This document shows, one piece after another, positions 16,357-22,885 of a DNA stretch of 51,604 nt. This stretch comes from DATCBF01 sp964401995. Lineage in GTDB: Bacteria; Actinomycetota; Thermoleophilia; Solirubrobacterales; 70-9. The position numbers were made by a program, and so were the translations under genes. The notes below the pieces were generated by a model, which saw nothing but the letters and a program-made list of their open reading frames with translations, was not told where the DNA came from and did not search any database. The stretch spans positions 1 to 51,604 of the forward strand of contig CAYOAP010000016.1 of NCBI GenBank assembly GCA_964401995.1. Reading direction: 5' to 3'. Numbering within the stretch: the first letter of the stretch is position 1; each line of letters begins with the position of its first letter.

Positions 16357-17284
16357 GGCGCTCGACGCCGGACTGCTCGATCGTGCGGCGCAGGCCGTCG
16401 AGCAGCTCGACCTCCGGCGCCCAGCCGAGCAGGTCGCGGGCGCGGGTGATGTCGGGCTGGCGCACCTGCGGATCGTCGGTGGGCAGCGGCTCGTAGACGA
16501 TCTCCGAGCGCGACTCGGTCACCTCGACCACGGCCTTGGCCAGTTCCAGCAGGGTGAACTCGTTCGGGTTGCCGATGTTGACCGGCGAGTGGGCGTCGGA
16601 CTCGGCGAGGGCGACGATCCCGCGCACGAGGTCGTCGACGTAACAGAAGCTGCGGGTCTGGCTGCCGTCGCCGAAGACGGTGATCGGCCGGTCCTGCAGC
16701 GCCTGGCGCAGGAAGGTCGGGATCGCCCGCCCGTCGTGCGGCCGCATCCGCGGGCCGTAGGTGTTGAAGATGCGGACGATCGCCGTGTCGAGGCCCTGCT
16801 GGCGGTGGTAAGCCATGGTCAGCGCCTCGGCGTAGCGCTTCGCCTCGTCGTAGACGCCGCGCGGGCCGATCGGGTTGACGTGGCCCCAGTAGTCCTCCGT
16901 CTGCGGGTGGACCTGGGGGTCGCCATAGACCTCCGAGGTCGAGGCGATCAGGAAGCGGGCGCGCTTGAACTTGGCGACGCCGAGCATGTGGTGGGTGCCG
17001 TGCGAGCCGACCTTGAGCGTGTGCAGCGGCAGCCGCAGGTAGTCGATCGGGCTGGCTGGGGAGGCGAGGTGGTAGACGAAGTCGACCTCCCCCTCGATCT
17101 CGACGTGCTCGGTGATGTCGACGTTGCGAAACTCGAAGGCGGGGTCGCGGATGTGCTCGATGTTCTGCAGCGAGCCCGTCTCCAGATTGTCGAGGCAGAT
17201 CACCCTGTGGCCCTGGCCAAGCAGGTGCTCGCTGAGATGGGAGCCGAGGAAGCCGGCGCCGCCGGAAACTACGCAGGTGCTCAT
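16337..17284 (-). CDS. UDP-glucuronic acid decarboxylase-like enzyme (UDP-xylose synthase)
   Basis: Extended SDR enzyme, 315 residues, full length for UXS-type proteins. It has VVSGGAGFLGSHL, LASPASPIDYL, STSEVYGDP, the catalytic YDEAKRYAE, the arginine-containing FNTYGPRM and FGDGSQTRSFCYVDDLVRG. The run GPRGVYDEAKR is typical of UDP-glucuronate decarboxylase, which makes UDP-xylose for surface glycans. The ATG at 17284 precedes a good Rossmann start. First gene of an overlapping pair with the reductase-like gene, suggesting a surface-sugar pathway. Confidence 0.88.
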   Translation of the reverse strand: MSTCVVSGGAGFLGSHLSEHLLGQGHRVICLDNLETGSLQNIEHIRDPAFEFRNVDITEHVEIEGEVDFVYHLASPASPIDYLRLPLHTLKVGSHGTHHMLGVAKFKRARFLIASTSEVYGDPQVHPQTEDYWGHVNPIGPRGVYDEAKRYAEALTMAYHRQQGLDTAIVRIFNTYGPRMRPHDGRAIPTFLRQALQDRPITVFGDGSQTRSFCYVDDLVRGIVALAESDAHSPVNIGNPNEFTLLELAKAVVEVTESRSEIVYEPLPTDDPQVRQPDITRARDLLGWAPEVELLDGLRRTIEQSGVERLVGASD

Positions 17285-17323
17285 TGGGCGCTGATGCTAC
17301 TGGCAAGCCTCCGGCCTGGCTTT

Positions 17324-17351
17324 GGAGGCCAGCGCATTGCCGCTGGCCTCC
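17324..17351. terminator. Bidirectional terminator-like hairpin
   Basis: Perfect 11-bp stem GGAGGCCAGCG (17324-17334)/CGCTGGCCTCC (17341-17351) with a 6-nt loop, flanked by TTT on both sides. It lies 15 bases beyond the stop of the minus-strand small secreted protein and upstream of the nucleotide-sugar genes. Confidence 0.7.
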
Positions 17352-17366
17352 TTTGCGCAGCTGCCT

Positions 17367-17681
17367 TTAATGGCAACGCGTATGCCGGCGACGCTGGTGG
17401 ATGTAGCCGTCGCTCTTAACGCGGTTTTCGAGGATGAAGACGCAGTAGCCACCGTCACGGAGGATGATGTCGGCGGCACAGTCGACCCTCGTCGTCGCGA
17501 TCCGAGCGCAGTGGCCAACCTTCCAAGTCGTGCAGGACGGGCCCCTGTCTTCACACGCTTCCCGCGTCCAGAGCTTGGTCACCCGCCGCGCCTGGCCAAA
17601 TGGCAGGTAGTAGTACGCCTCAGCAGTCGCGCTGAGCAGCAGCATTCCGACGAGACACAACAAAGCAACCTTGATCTTCAC
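17367..17681 (-). CDS. Small secreted cysteine-rich protein (unknown)
   Basis: 104 residues with a clear Sec signal peptide (KIKVALLCLVGMLLLSATAEA, cleaved near residue 22). The mature part is basic and holds six cysteines (EAC, PSC, GHC, VDC, GYC, RCH), enough for three disulfides. It ends in RRRHTRCH. It stands alone between a terminator and an AT-rich upstream region and has no domain I recognise. The secretion signal and the even cysteine count are seen; disulfide bonding is inferred. Confidence 0.7.
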   Translation of the reverse strand: MKIKVALLCLVGMLLLSATAEAYYYLPFGQARRVTKLWTREACEDRGPSCTTWKVGHCARIATTRVDCAADIILRDGGYCVFILENRVKSDGYIHQRRRHTRCH

Positions 17682-17925
17682 GGCTCTCCCCTTTTGGACT
17701 GGTACGAGAACACTAATAAGTCTTTGCTCCTGACGTCAACAGCGTTTTTTTGAGATTTCCGCTGCGGTGGGCATCCTTCCGCTGTTCCGCGAATAGTTTT
17801 TGACGCAATTTCCGATTTTTCCACCCAGCTACTCGTCCAGGAGGGGGGAGAGCCCATCCCCGTCCTGACTTTCCATTGGCATGTTTGAACGACAGAGCTA
17901 AAGCGCTACGGAGGGTCTGCGCGGT

Positions 17926-19173
17926 TTGAGTGTGAAGCAGGGGGCAAGCGATGCAGCACGCAAGCGGGTGGCGGTCGAAGTGATGGCTCAGCACGAAGGC
18001 GCCTTGCGCCACACGGCGCGGCGCTACTCGCTCTGCGAGGCCGATGCCGACGACGCCTACCAGCGAGCGCTGGAGATCCTCCTGACCAAGGCGCCGAGCG
18101 ACGACCTGCGCGAGCTGATCCGCTGGACGAAGACGGTGGTCAAACACGAGGCCCTCTCGGTCCGGCGCAGCCGCGAGCGTCATCTCAGCAACCCGGCGCC
18201 CAAAGCGGTCGAGCAGGACTGGGTCGCGCTGATCCCAGCGGTCGGCAGCGACCCAGCCGAGCGGGTCGAGCGGCGCGAGGCGATCGCTCGCAGCCGCGAG
18301 GCCCTGCAGTCGCTGAAGCCGCAGGAGCTGCGGGCCCTGACCCTGCTGGCCGAGGGCTACACCTACGTCGAGATCAGCGAGATGACGGGCTACAGCAGCA
18401 CCAAAATCAACCGCTGCCTGGCCGAGGGGCGGGAGCGCTTTCGCCGCACGCTGGCAAGCAGCGACAGCGGTGACCGCTGCGAGCAGATGCGGCCGTTGCT
18501 GTCTGCTTTCTGCGATGGCGAGACCAGCGCCAATGAGGGACGAGCGCTGCGCGAGCACCTCCGTGCCTGTGCGGGCTGTCGCTCGACGCTGCGCGCCTAC
18601 CGGGCGGCGCCCGGCGCAGCGGCGGCGCTGGCGCCGGCATTGCCCGCCACGCGCTCGCTGCTCGAACGGGCACACGATGCGCTCGCCGGCCTCCATGCGC
18701 GCCTTCCCGGCCAGGGCGGCAGCGCAGCCGACTCGGCGATCTCCCAGGCAGCGGCGGCGGGAGGGAGCCGCGGAGCGGGCATGGCGGCGTTGGCCAAGGT
18801 GCTGGCGATATGCGTCGGGACCGCAGGGGGCGCGGTGGCTTGCGTGGCAACCGGAGTCGTTCCCACTCCAGGCGGCCTCGGGGCGGATCACCTCAAGCGG
18901 CCGACACTGGAGAAACCCTCGGCGCGGATCGTCGACGAGCTGACGGACAGCGACACTGCTGTGCCCTATGAGCCGGCCCCGGTCGAGCCATCCCCGCCTG
19001 CGAAAGAGCCGCCACCCAAGGCCGCTCCGCCCGCTGCGCCAAGCCCTGACCCCGCCCCCGTGGCAACCGGCGCGGTCGAATACACGCCGGAAGCAGCGCC
19101 CGCTGCCTCACCATCCCCAGCCCCATCGGCGAACTCGTCGAGCGGCAGCGCTGCTGGGGAGTTCGGGCCATGA
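17926..19173 (+). CDS. ECF sigma factor fused to zinc-finger anti-sigma domain and membrane anchor
   Basis: 415 residues in one chain. Sigma-70 region 2 is at about 17-90 (ALRHTARRYSLCEADADDAYQRALEI) and region 4 at about 125-170 (ALTLLAEGYTYVEISEMTGYSS). Then comes a ZAS-like anti-sigma segment with the HxxxCxxC motif (REHLRACAGCR), a hydrophobic helix at about 284-313 (LAKVLAICVGTAGGAVACVATG) and a proline-rich tail probably outside the cell. Start TTG 17926 has GGAGGG 10 nt upstream; GTG 17932 is the alternative. It overlaps the next gene by 4 nt. A sigma factor with its own inhibitor and anchor implies release by cleavage or conformational change (inference). Confidence 0.85.
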   Translation: MSVKQGASDAARKRVAVEVMAQHEGALRHTARRYSLCEADADDAYQRALEILLTKAPSDDLRELIRWTKTVVKHEALSVRRSRERHLSNPAPKAVEQDWVALIPAVGSDPAERVERREAIARSREALQSLKPQELRALTLLAEGYTYVEISEMTGYSSTKINRCLAEGRERFRRTLASSDSGDRCEQMRPLLSAFCDGETSANEGRALREHLRACAGCRSTLRAYRAAPGAAAALAPALPATRSLLERAHDALAGLHARLPGQGGSAADSAISQAAAAGGSRGAGMAALAKVLAICVGTAGGAVACVATGVVPTPGGLGADHLKRPTLEKPSARIVDELTDSDTAVPYEPAPVEPSPPAKEPPPKAAPPAAPSPDPAPVATGAVEYTPEAAPAASPSPAPSANSSSGSAAGEFGP

Positions 19174-21266
19174 GCCGCCTTAGGGCAGCAGCGAGCCTGG
19201 CGATCACCCTGATCGCGATCCTGCCCGGCCAAGGCACAGCAGCAATGGGCTTCCAGGCGAGATCGATGACCATCGGGGCACCGCGCCAGCCCGAATTCCT
19301 CCAGGTCATGGACGGAGAAGAAAGCTGGCACCCCGACAACGACTTCCGCCTCGACTGGACGAACCCGCCGCCCAGCCTGCCCGCGCTCAAGGCCGTTCAC
19401 TTGCAGATCTGGAACGGGGCCAACACCGTGGTCGTGCCCAACACCACGATCGAACCGGTGGTGAGCACGATCCAGCACATCAGGGTGCCGGATATCCCCG
19501 GCGTCTACACGGCCGAAGTCTGGCTGGAAGACACGGTCGGCAGCCAAGGGGCGCCGGTCGAGGCGAAACTGCGCTTCGACAATGTGCGACCGGGCTCGGT
19601 CGAACCGCTTTCCCCACCTGGCTGGATCGGCCGCACCGCCCTCCCCTACGTTGCGCGCCTGGGCCAACCAGCCGGTCCCTTGCCACTGTCGGGGATCCGG
19701 GGCTACGCAATCTCGGTTGACTCAAGCCCGACAGGCAATCCCTGCGCAGCCAGCGACCGCTGCACCGATACCGAGACCGATCTGAAGGCTGGCCCCGAGG
19801 CGAATTCGATTCCCCTGGGCGGGCTCCACGATGGCGTGAGCTATCTCCATGCCGTCGCGGTCTCGAATTCGGGGCTGAAGTCCGCCGTCGTCGGCAACGC
19901 CGTCATCCAGGTCGACACAACAGACCCGGTCACGACTCTGTCCGGAGCTCCCAACACCTGGACCAACCACGCGGTGACGCTGGTTGCGAGCGCGGCCGAC
20001 GCGGCGTCTGGGATGCAGCCTGCCGGCGGCAGCGGCCCCTTCACGGCGATCCGCATCGACAATGCCGCGCCGACGATTGCCGTGGGCAACACGGTCAGCG
20101 CGGCCGTGATCGATGAAGGGACTCACACAGTTGCCTACTACGCGCGGGACGCGGCCGGCAACCTCAACGACGGCGGCGCCGGCAACGGAGTGGCGAACCG
20201 GCCGCCTACGACAACCACCGTCAGGATCGACCGCGGCGCGCCAGCCGCCTCCTTCCTCAACTCCCAGAGTCCGGCGAACCCGGAGCGGATCGAGGCGCGA
20301 CTGTCCGATGCCCTTTCCGGGCCCGACCCCATGAAGGGACGGATCGCGGTCCGGCGCAGCGGCTCAGGAGAACAGTTCGAGCCGCTGCCGACCGAGTTCT
20401 CAAACGGCAGCCTGCTGGCCGACTGGGACTCCGATGCCTATCCCCAAGGCGAATATGAATTCCGCGCCACCGGATACGACAGGGCGGGCAACTCGGTGAC
20501 GACAAACCGCCGCGCCAACGGAACCAGCATGACCCTCCCCAACCCGCTGAAGATCCCGACCGTGATCGAGAGCGGCTTCGGAGGGAGGGTGCTGATCTGG
20601 CACCACTGCGAACGCGACAGCGGGCGGCGCCACTGCCGGCGACAGGTGGTCAGAGGATTCGATCGGCGCCCGCGACTGCGGTTGGTCCCCTACGGCAAGG
20701 GCCTCCTCTTCAGCGGGCGCCTGAGCGGCAGCCCTGCGCTGGCAGGGATGCCGATTGAGGTAAGCGAGCGCTTCAACGCCGGGGCCGCCGAGCCCGAACG
20801 GGTGACAACAGTTCGGACCGGCGCCTCCGGGACCTTCGTCGCCCGCCTCGCCCCCGGGCCGAGCCGCCAGGTCTCCGCCACCTTCCTGGGGACGCGGACG
20901 CTGACCCGCTCGAGCGGCGATCCGATCCGACTCGGGGTCCGCAGCGGCGTGCGAATGCGGTCTTCAGCGGCCGTGGCGGCGATCGGAGGGCGGCCGGTCA
21001 TCTTCAGTGGCCGAATCGAAGCCGGCGACGCATCGATTCCAGCCGATGGCAAGTCGATTCAGCTCCAGTTCCGCCTCCCCGGCCTCCCCTGGAGCGAGTT
21101 CCGCACGATCGAGACCGATGCGGGCGGGCGCTTCCGCTACGCCTACCGCTTCAGCGACGACGACAGCCGCGGCGCGCGCTTCGAGTTCCGCGCCTTCGCG
21201 CCGGCCCAGAGCGGCTGGCCCTATGAGCCCGCCGCCTCGCGCCCGGTCGCGGTTCGTGGGCGCTGA
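19170..21266 (+). CDS. Large secreted protein with Ig/fibronectin-like repeats, coupled to the sigma fusion
   Basis: 698 residues. It has a signal peptide at 1-25 (RAAASLAITLIAILPGQGTA). The extracellular body is made of beta-rich segments with VDTTDPVTTLSGAPNTW, AYYARDAAGN and VRIDRGAPAA, a pattern seen in Ig-like domains of surface proteins. The C-terminal half has RTGASGTFVARL and ETDAGGRFRYAYRF, like carboxypeptidase-regulatory/prealbumin-type domains. No membrane anchor or LPXTG motif is visible. ATG 19170 overlaps the sigma-fusion stop (ATGA), so the two are translated together. It may be the signal sensor, a substrate or a target of that sigma factor. Binding partner unknown. Confidence 0.75.
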   Translation: MSRLRAAASLAITLIAILPGQGTAAMGFQARSMTIGAPRQPEFLQVMDGEESWHPDNDFRLDWTNPPPSLPALKAVHLQIWNGANTVVVPNTTIEPVVSTIQHIRVPDIPGVYTAEVWLEDTVGSQGAPVEAKLRFDNVRPGSVEPLSPPGWIGRTALPYVARLGQPAGPLPLSGIRGYAISVDSSPTGNPCAASDRCTDTETDLKAGPEANSIPLGGLHDGVSYLHAVAVSNSGLKSAVVGNAVIQVDTTDPVTTLSGAPNTWTNHAVTLVASAADAASGMQPAGGSGPFTAIRIDNAAPTIAVGNTVSAAVIDEGTHTVAYYARDAAGNLNDGGAGNGVANRPPTTTTVRIDRGAPAASFLNSQSPANPERIEARLSDALSGPDPMKGRIAVRRSGSGEQFEPLPTEFSNGSLLADWDSDAYPQGEYEFRATGYDRAGNSVTTNRRANGTSMTLPNPLKIPTVIESGFGGRVLIWHHCERDSGRRHCRRQVVRGFDRRPRLRLVPYGKGLLFSGRLSGSPALAGMPIEVSERFNAGAAEPERVTTVRTGASGTFVARLAPGPSRQVSATFLGTRTLTRSSGDPIRLGVRSGVRMRSSAAVAAIGGRPVIFSGRIEAGDASIPADGKSIQLQFRLPGLPWSEFRTIETDAGGRFRYAYRFSDDDSRGARFEFRAFAPAQSGWPYEPAASRPVAVRGR

Positions 21267-21287
21267 GCGCCAACGGCCCCGCAACGA

Positions 21288-21316
21288 CCGACCGCCCCGG
21301 GGTGCGGGGCGGTCGG
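21288..21316. terminator. Bidirectional terminator between convergent genes
   Basis: Perfect 12-bp stem CCGACCGCCCCG (21288-21299)/CGGGGCGGTCGG (21305-21316), loop GGGTG, 22 bp from both flanking stop codons. Confidence 0.75.
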
Positions 21317-21337
21317 GTGAAGCGGGTGTGGCGCTGT

Positions 21338-21841
21338 CTAGCGGAGAGCTGAGATCTGCTCGGTGACGGTGCCGAGCTGATCGGTAACCGTGCCAACCAG
21401 ATCCTGGGCGCGGTTCGTCTGCTCGTCGATCGCCTTGCGGACGCGGTTCTCGACCTCGTTGCGGTTGCGCTTCAGCGTCGTCTCGACGGTGCGCTGACGT
21501 TTGCGGGCCTCACGCTCGACGCGAGTCCGGGTCTTTTTCGCCTCAGTTGTCGCCTTGCGACGGGCGGTGGTGCCACGACGCTCGGTGCGCTTGAGGGTCT
21601 TGCGGAGCTGGGTCCGGTAGGCCTTGATCTGTTTCTCGGCGCCGGTGCGGTTCGTCCAGGGGTCGACCAGCTCGGAGAGGCGGTCGGTCACACCGAGGAC
21701 GACGCCGACGGGGAAGTCGACCGCGGTCTCAGCGACAACCTGGACCTGGTTCTTCTCAGCGGCGGTGCTGGTGGAAGTTGTTTTGGCCTTGCTGGCCGTG
21801 CTTTTGCTGGTTTTGGGTTTGCTGCTGCTGGTTGCTGCCAT
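21338..21841 (-). CDS. Lys/Ala/Thr-rich coiled-coil protein (HbhA- or phasin-like, unknown)
   Basis: 167 residues from ATG 21841, preceded by an AAAGGG-type ribosome site. The N-terminal 35 residues are low-complexity Ser/Thr/Lys/Ala. A hydrophobic patch (ETAVDFPVGVVLGVTDRLSELV) follows. A long, strongly basic helix of about 90 residues with heptad character runs through RRKATTEAKKTRTRVE, ending in QLGTVTEQISALR. Proteins of this shape include heparin-binding haemagglutinins, phasins and nucleoid-associated proteins; I cannot choose between them. The frame is open to 21955, but the extra N-terminus is not protein-like. Confidence 0.65.
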   Translation of the reverse strand: MAATSSSKPKTSKSTASKAKTTSTSTAAEKNQVQVVAETAVDFPVGVVLGVTDRLSELVDPWTNRTGAEKQIKAYRTQLRKTLKRTERRGTTARRKATTEAKKTRTRVEREARKRQRTVETTLKRNRNEVENRVRKAIDEQTNRAQDLVGTVTDQLGTVTEQISALR

Positions 21842-22011
21842 TTGAATGTCAACCCTTTCGCTGGGTATCGGGATTTGGGGGGTGGGGGCGCTTCGAAGAG
21901 GTTTGCTCGCCTCAGAAGCGTGCGAGTGTAGCGAACGTACGTTCTTTACGAACACATGTTCTAAACCCAGCCCCCGCCAGTGGTTACAGGCCGGTTACCA
22001 AGGATCCGGGG

Positions 22012-22851
22012 CTAGGCAGTCGCGCTTGCCTGCTGCCCAGCTATGGCGATAGCTAAACCGTCATCGCCCGCGGCGGCGGCGATCGGGTAGCGGGCATCGA
22101 GGCCGAGGTCGGCCTCGCTGAGCGCCAGATCGCCGAAAGCCACCACCCCACCCGCCTCGCGGACGATCAGCTGGGCGGCGGCGGCGTCGACCGAGCGGCA
22201 GGACCGCAGGCTGATCATCCCGTCGAAGCGCCCGGCGGCGACGTAAGAGGTCGTGATCGCGATCGAGCCGACCACTCGCAGCCGGTAGACCTTGCCGGCC
22301 AATGCCTCGAGGGCGGGCAGCGTCCACTCGGGCTCAGCCGACTCGACGCCGAGGATCTCCAGCTTGAGGCCGTCGGGGCCGACTTTGATCGGCTTGCCGC
22401 CGAGAGTCGCCCCCCCGCCCCGGGCAGCGGCGAACTCCTCGCCGGCGCCGAAGTCATAGACGTAGCCGAACTCGACGTCGGCCATCGAGGGGCCAGAGGC
22501 GACGGCGATGCTGAGGCTGTGGGAGGGGATCGTGCGGCGGGCGTTGAGCGAGCCGTCGATCGGGTCGATCACGACCCGGACCGGACCGCCCGCGCCAAAG
22601 CTGACCTCGCCGCGCTCCTCCGAGACCGCGATAAAGGAGGCGCCGGCCTGCTCCAGTCCCGCCAGCTCGACGAAGACCTCGTCCTCACAGCGACGGTCGA
22701 TCGCCAGGGTGTGGTCGCCGCCCTCGCCGACTCCTTCGTAGACGGTGCGGGCCTCGATCCCCTGGACCTCGTCGAAGATCGCCCGCTGGGCCGCGACCAC
22801 GCGGCGGCAGATTCCCAGCCAGTCTGCGGAGAAAACGTCCACTGAGGCCAT
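22012..22851 (-). CDS. Inositol monophosphatase-family phosphatase
   Basis: 279 residues from ATG 22851. It shows the metal-binding DPIDGS motif (VIDPIDGSLNARR), an upstream acidic loop in AVSEERGEVSF, and a C-terminal SVDAAAAQLIVREAGG corresponding to the WDxAAA...GG block, with Val replacing Trp. These place it in the Mg-dependent IMPase/FBPase/CysQ superfamily, closer to the archaeal-type IMPase/FBPase branch by eye. The substrate is not predictable. It is divergent from the UvrD-like gene with 34 bp between starts. Confidence 0.78.
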   Translation of the reverse strand: MASVDVFSADWLGICRRVVAAQRAIFDEVQGIEARTVYEGVGEGGDHTLAIDRRCEDEVFVELAGLEQAGASFIAVSEERGEVSFGAGGPVRVVIDPIDGSLNARRTIPSHSLSIAVASGPSMADVEFGYVYDFGAGEEFAAARGGGATLGGKPIKVGPDGLKLEILGVESAEPEWTLPALEALAGKVYRLRVVGSIAITTSYVAAGRFDGMISLRSCRSVDAAAAQLIVREAGGVVAFGDLALSEADLGLDARYPIAAAAGDDGLAIAIAGQQASATA

Positions 22852-22885
22852 CCTACGGAGGGCGCCAGCCCGGTAGCGTTGGATC

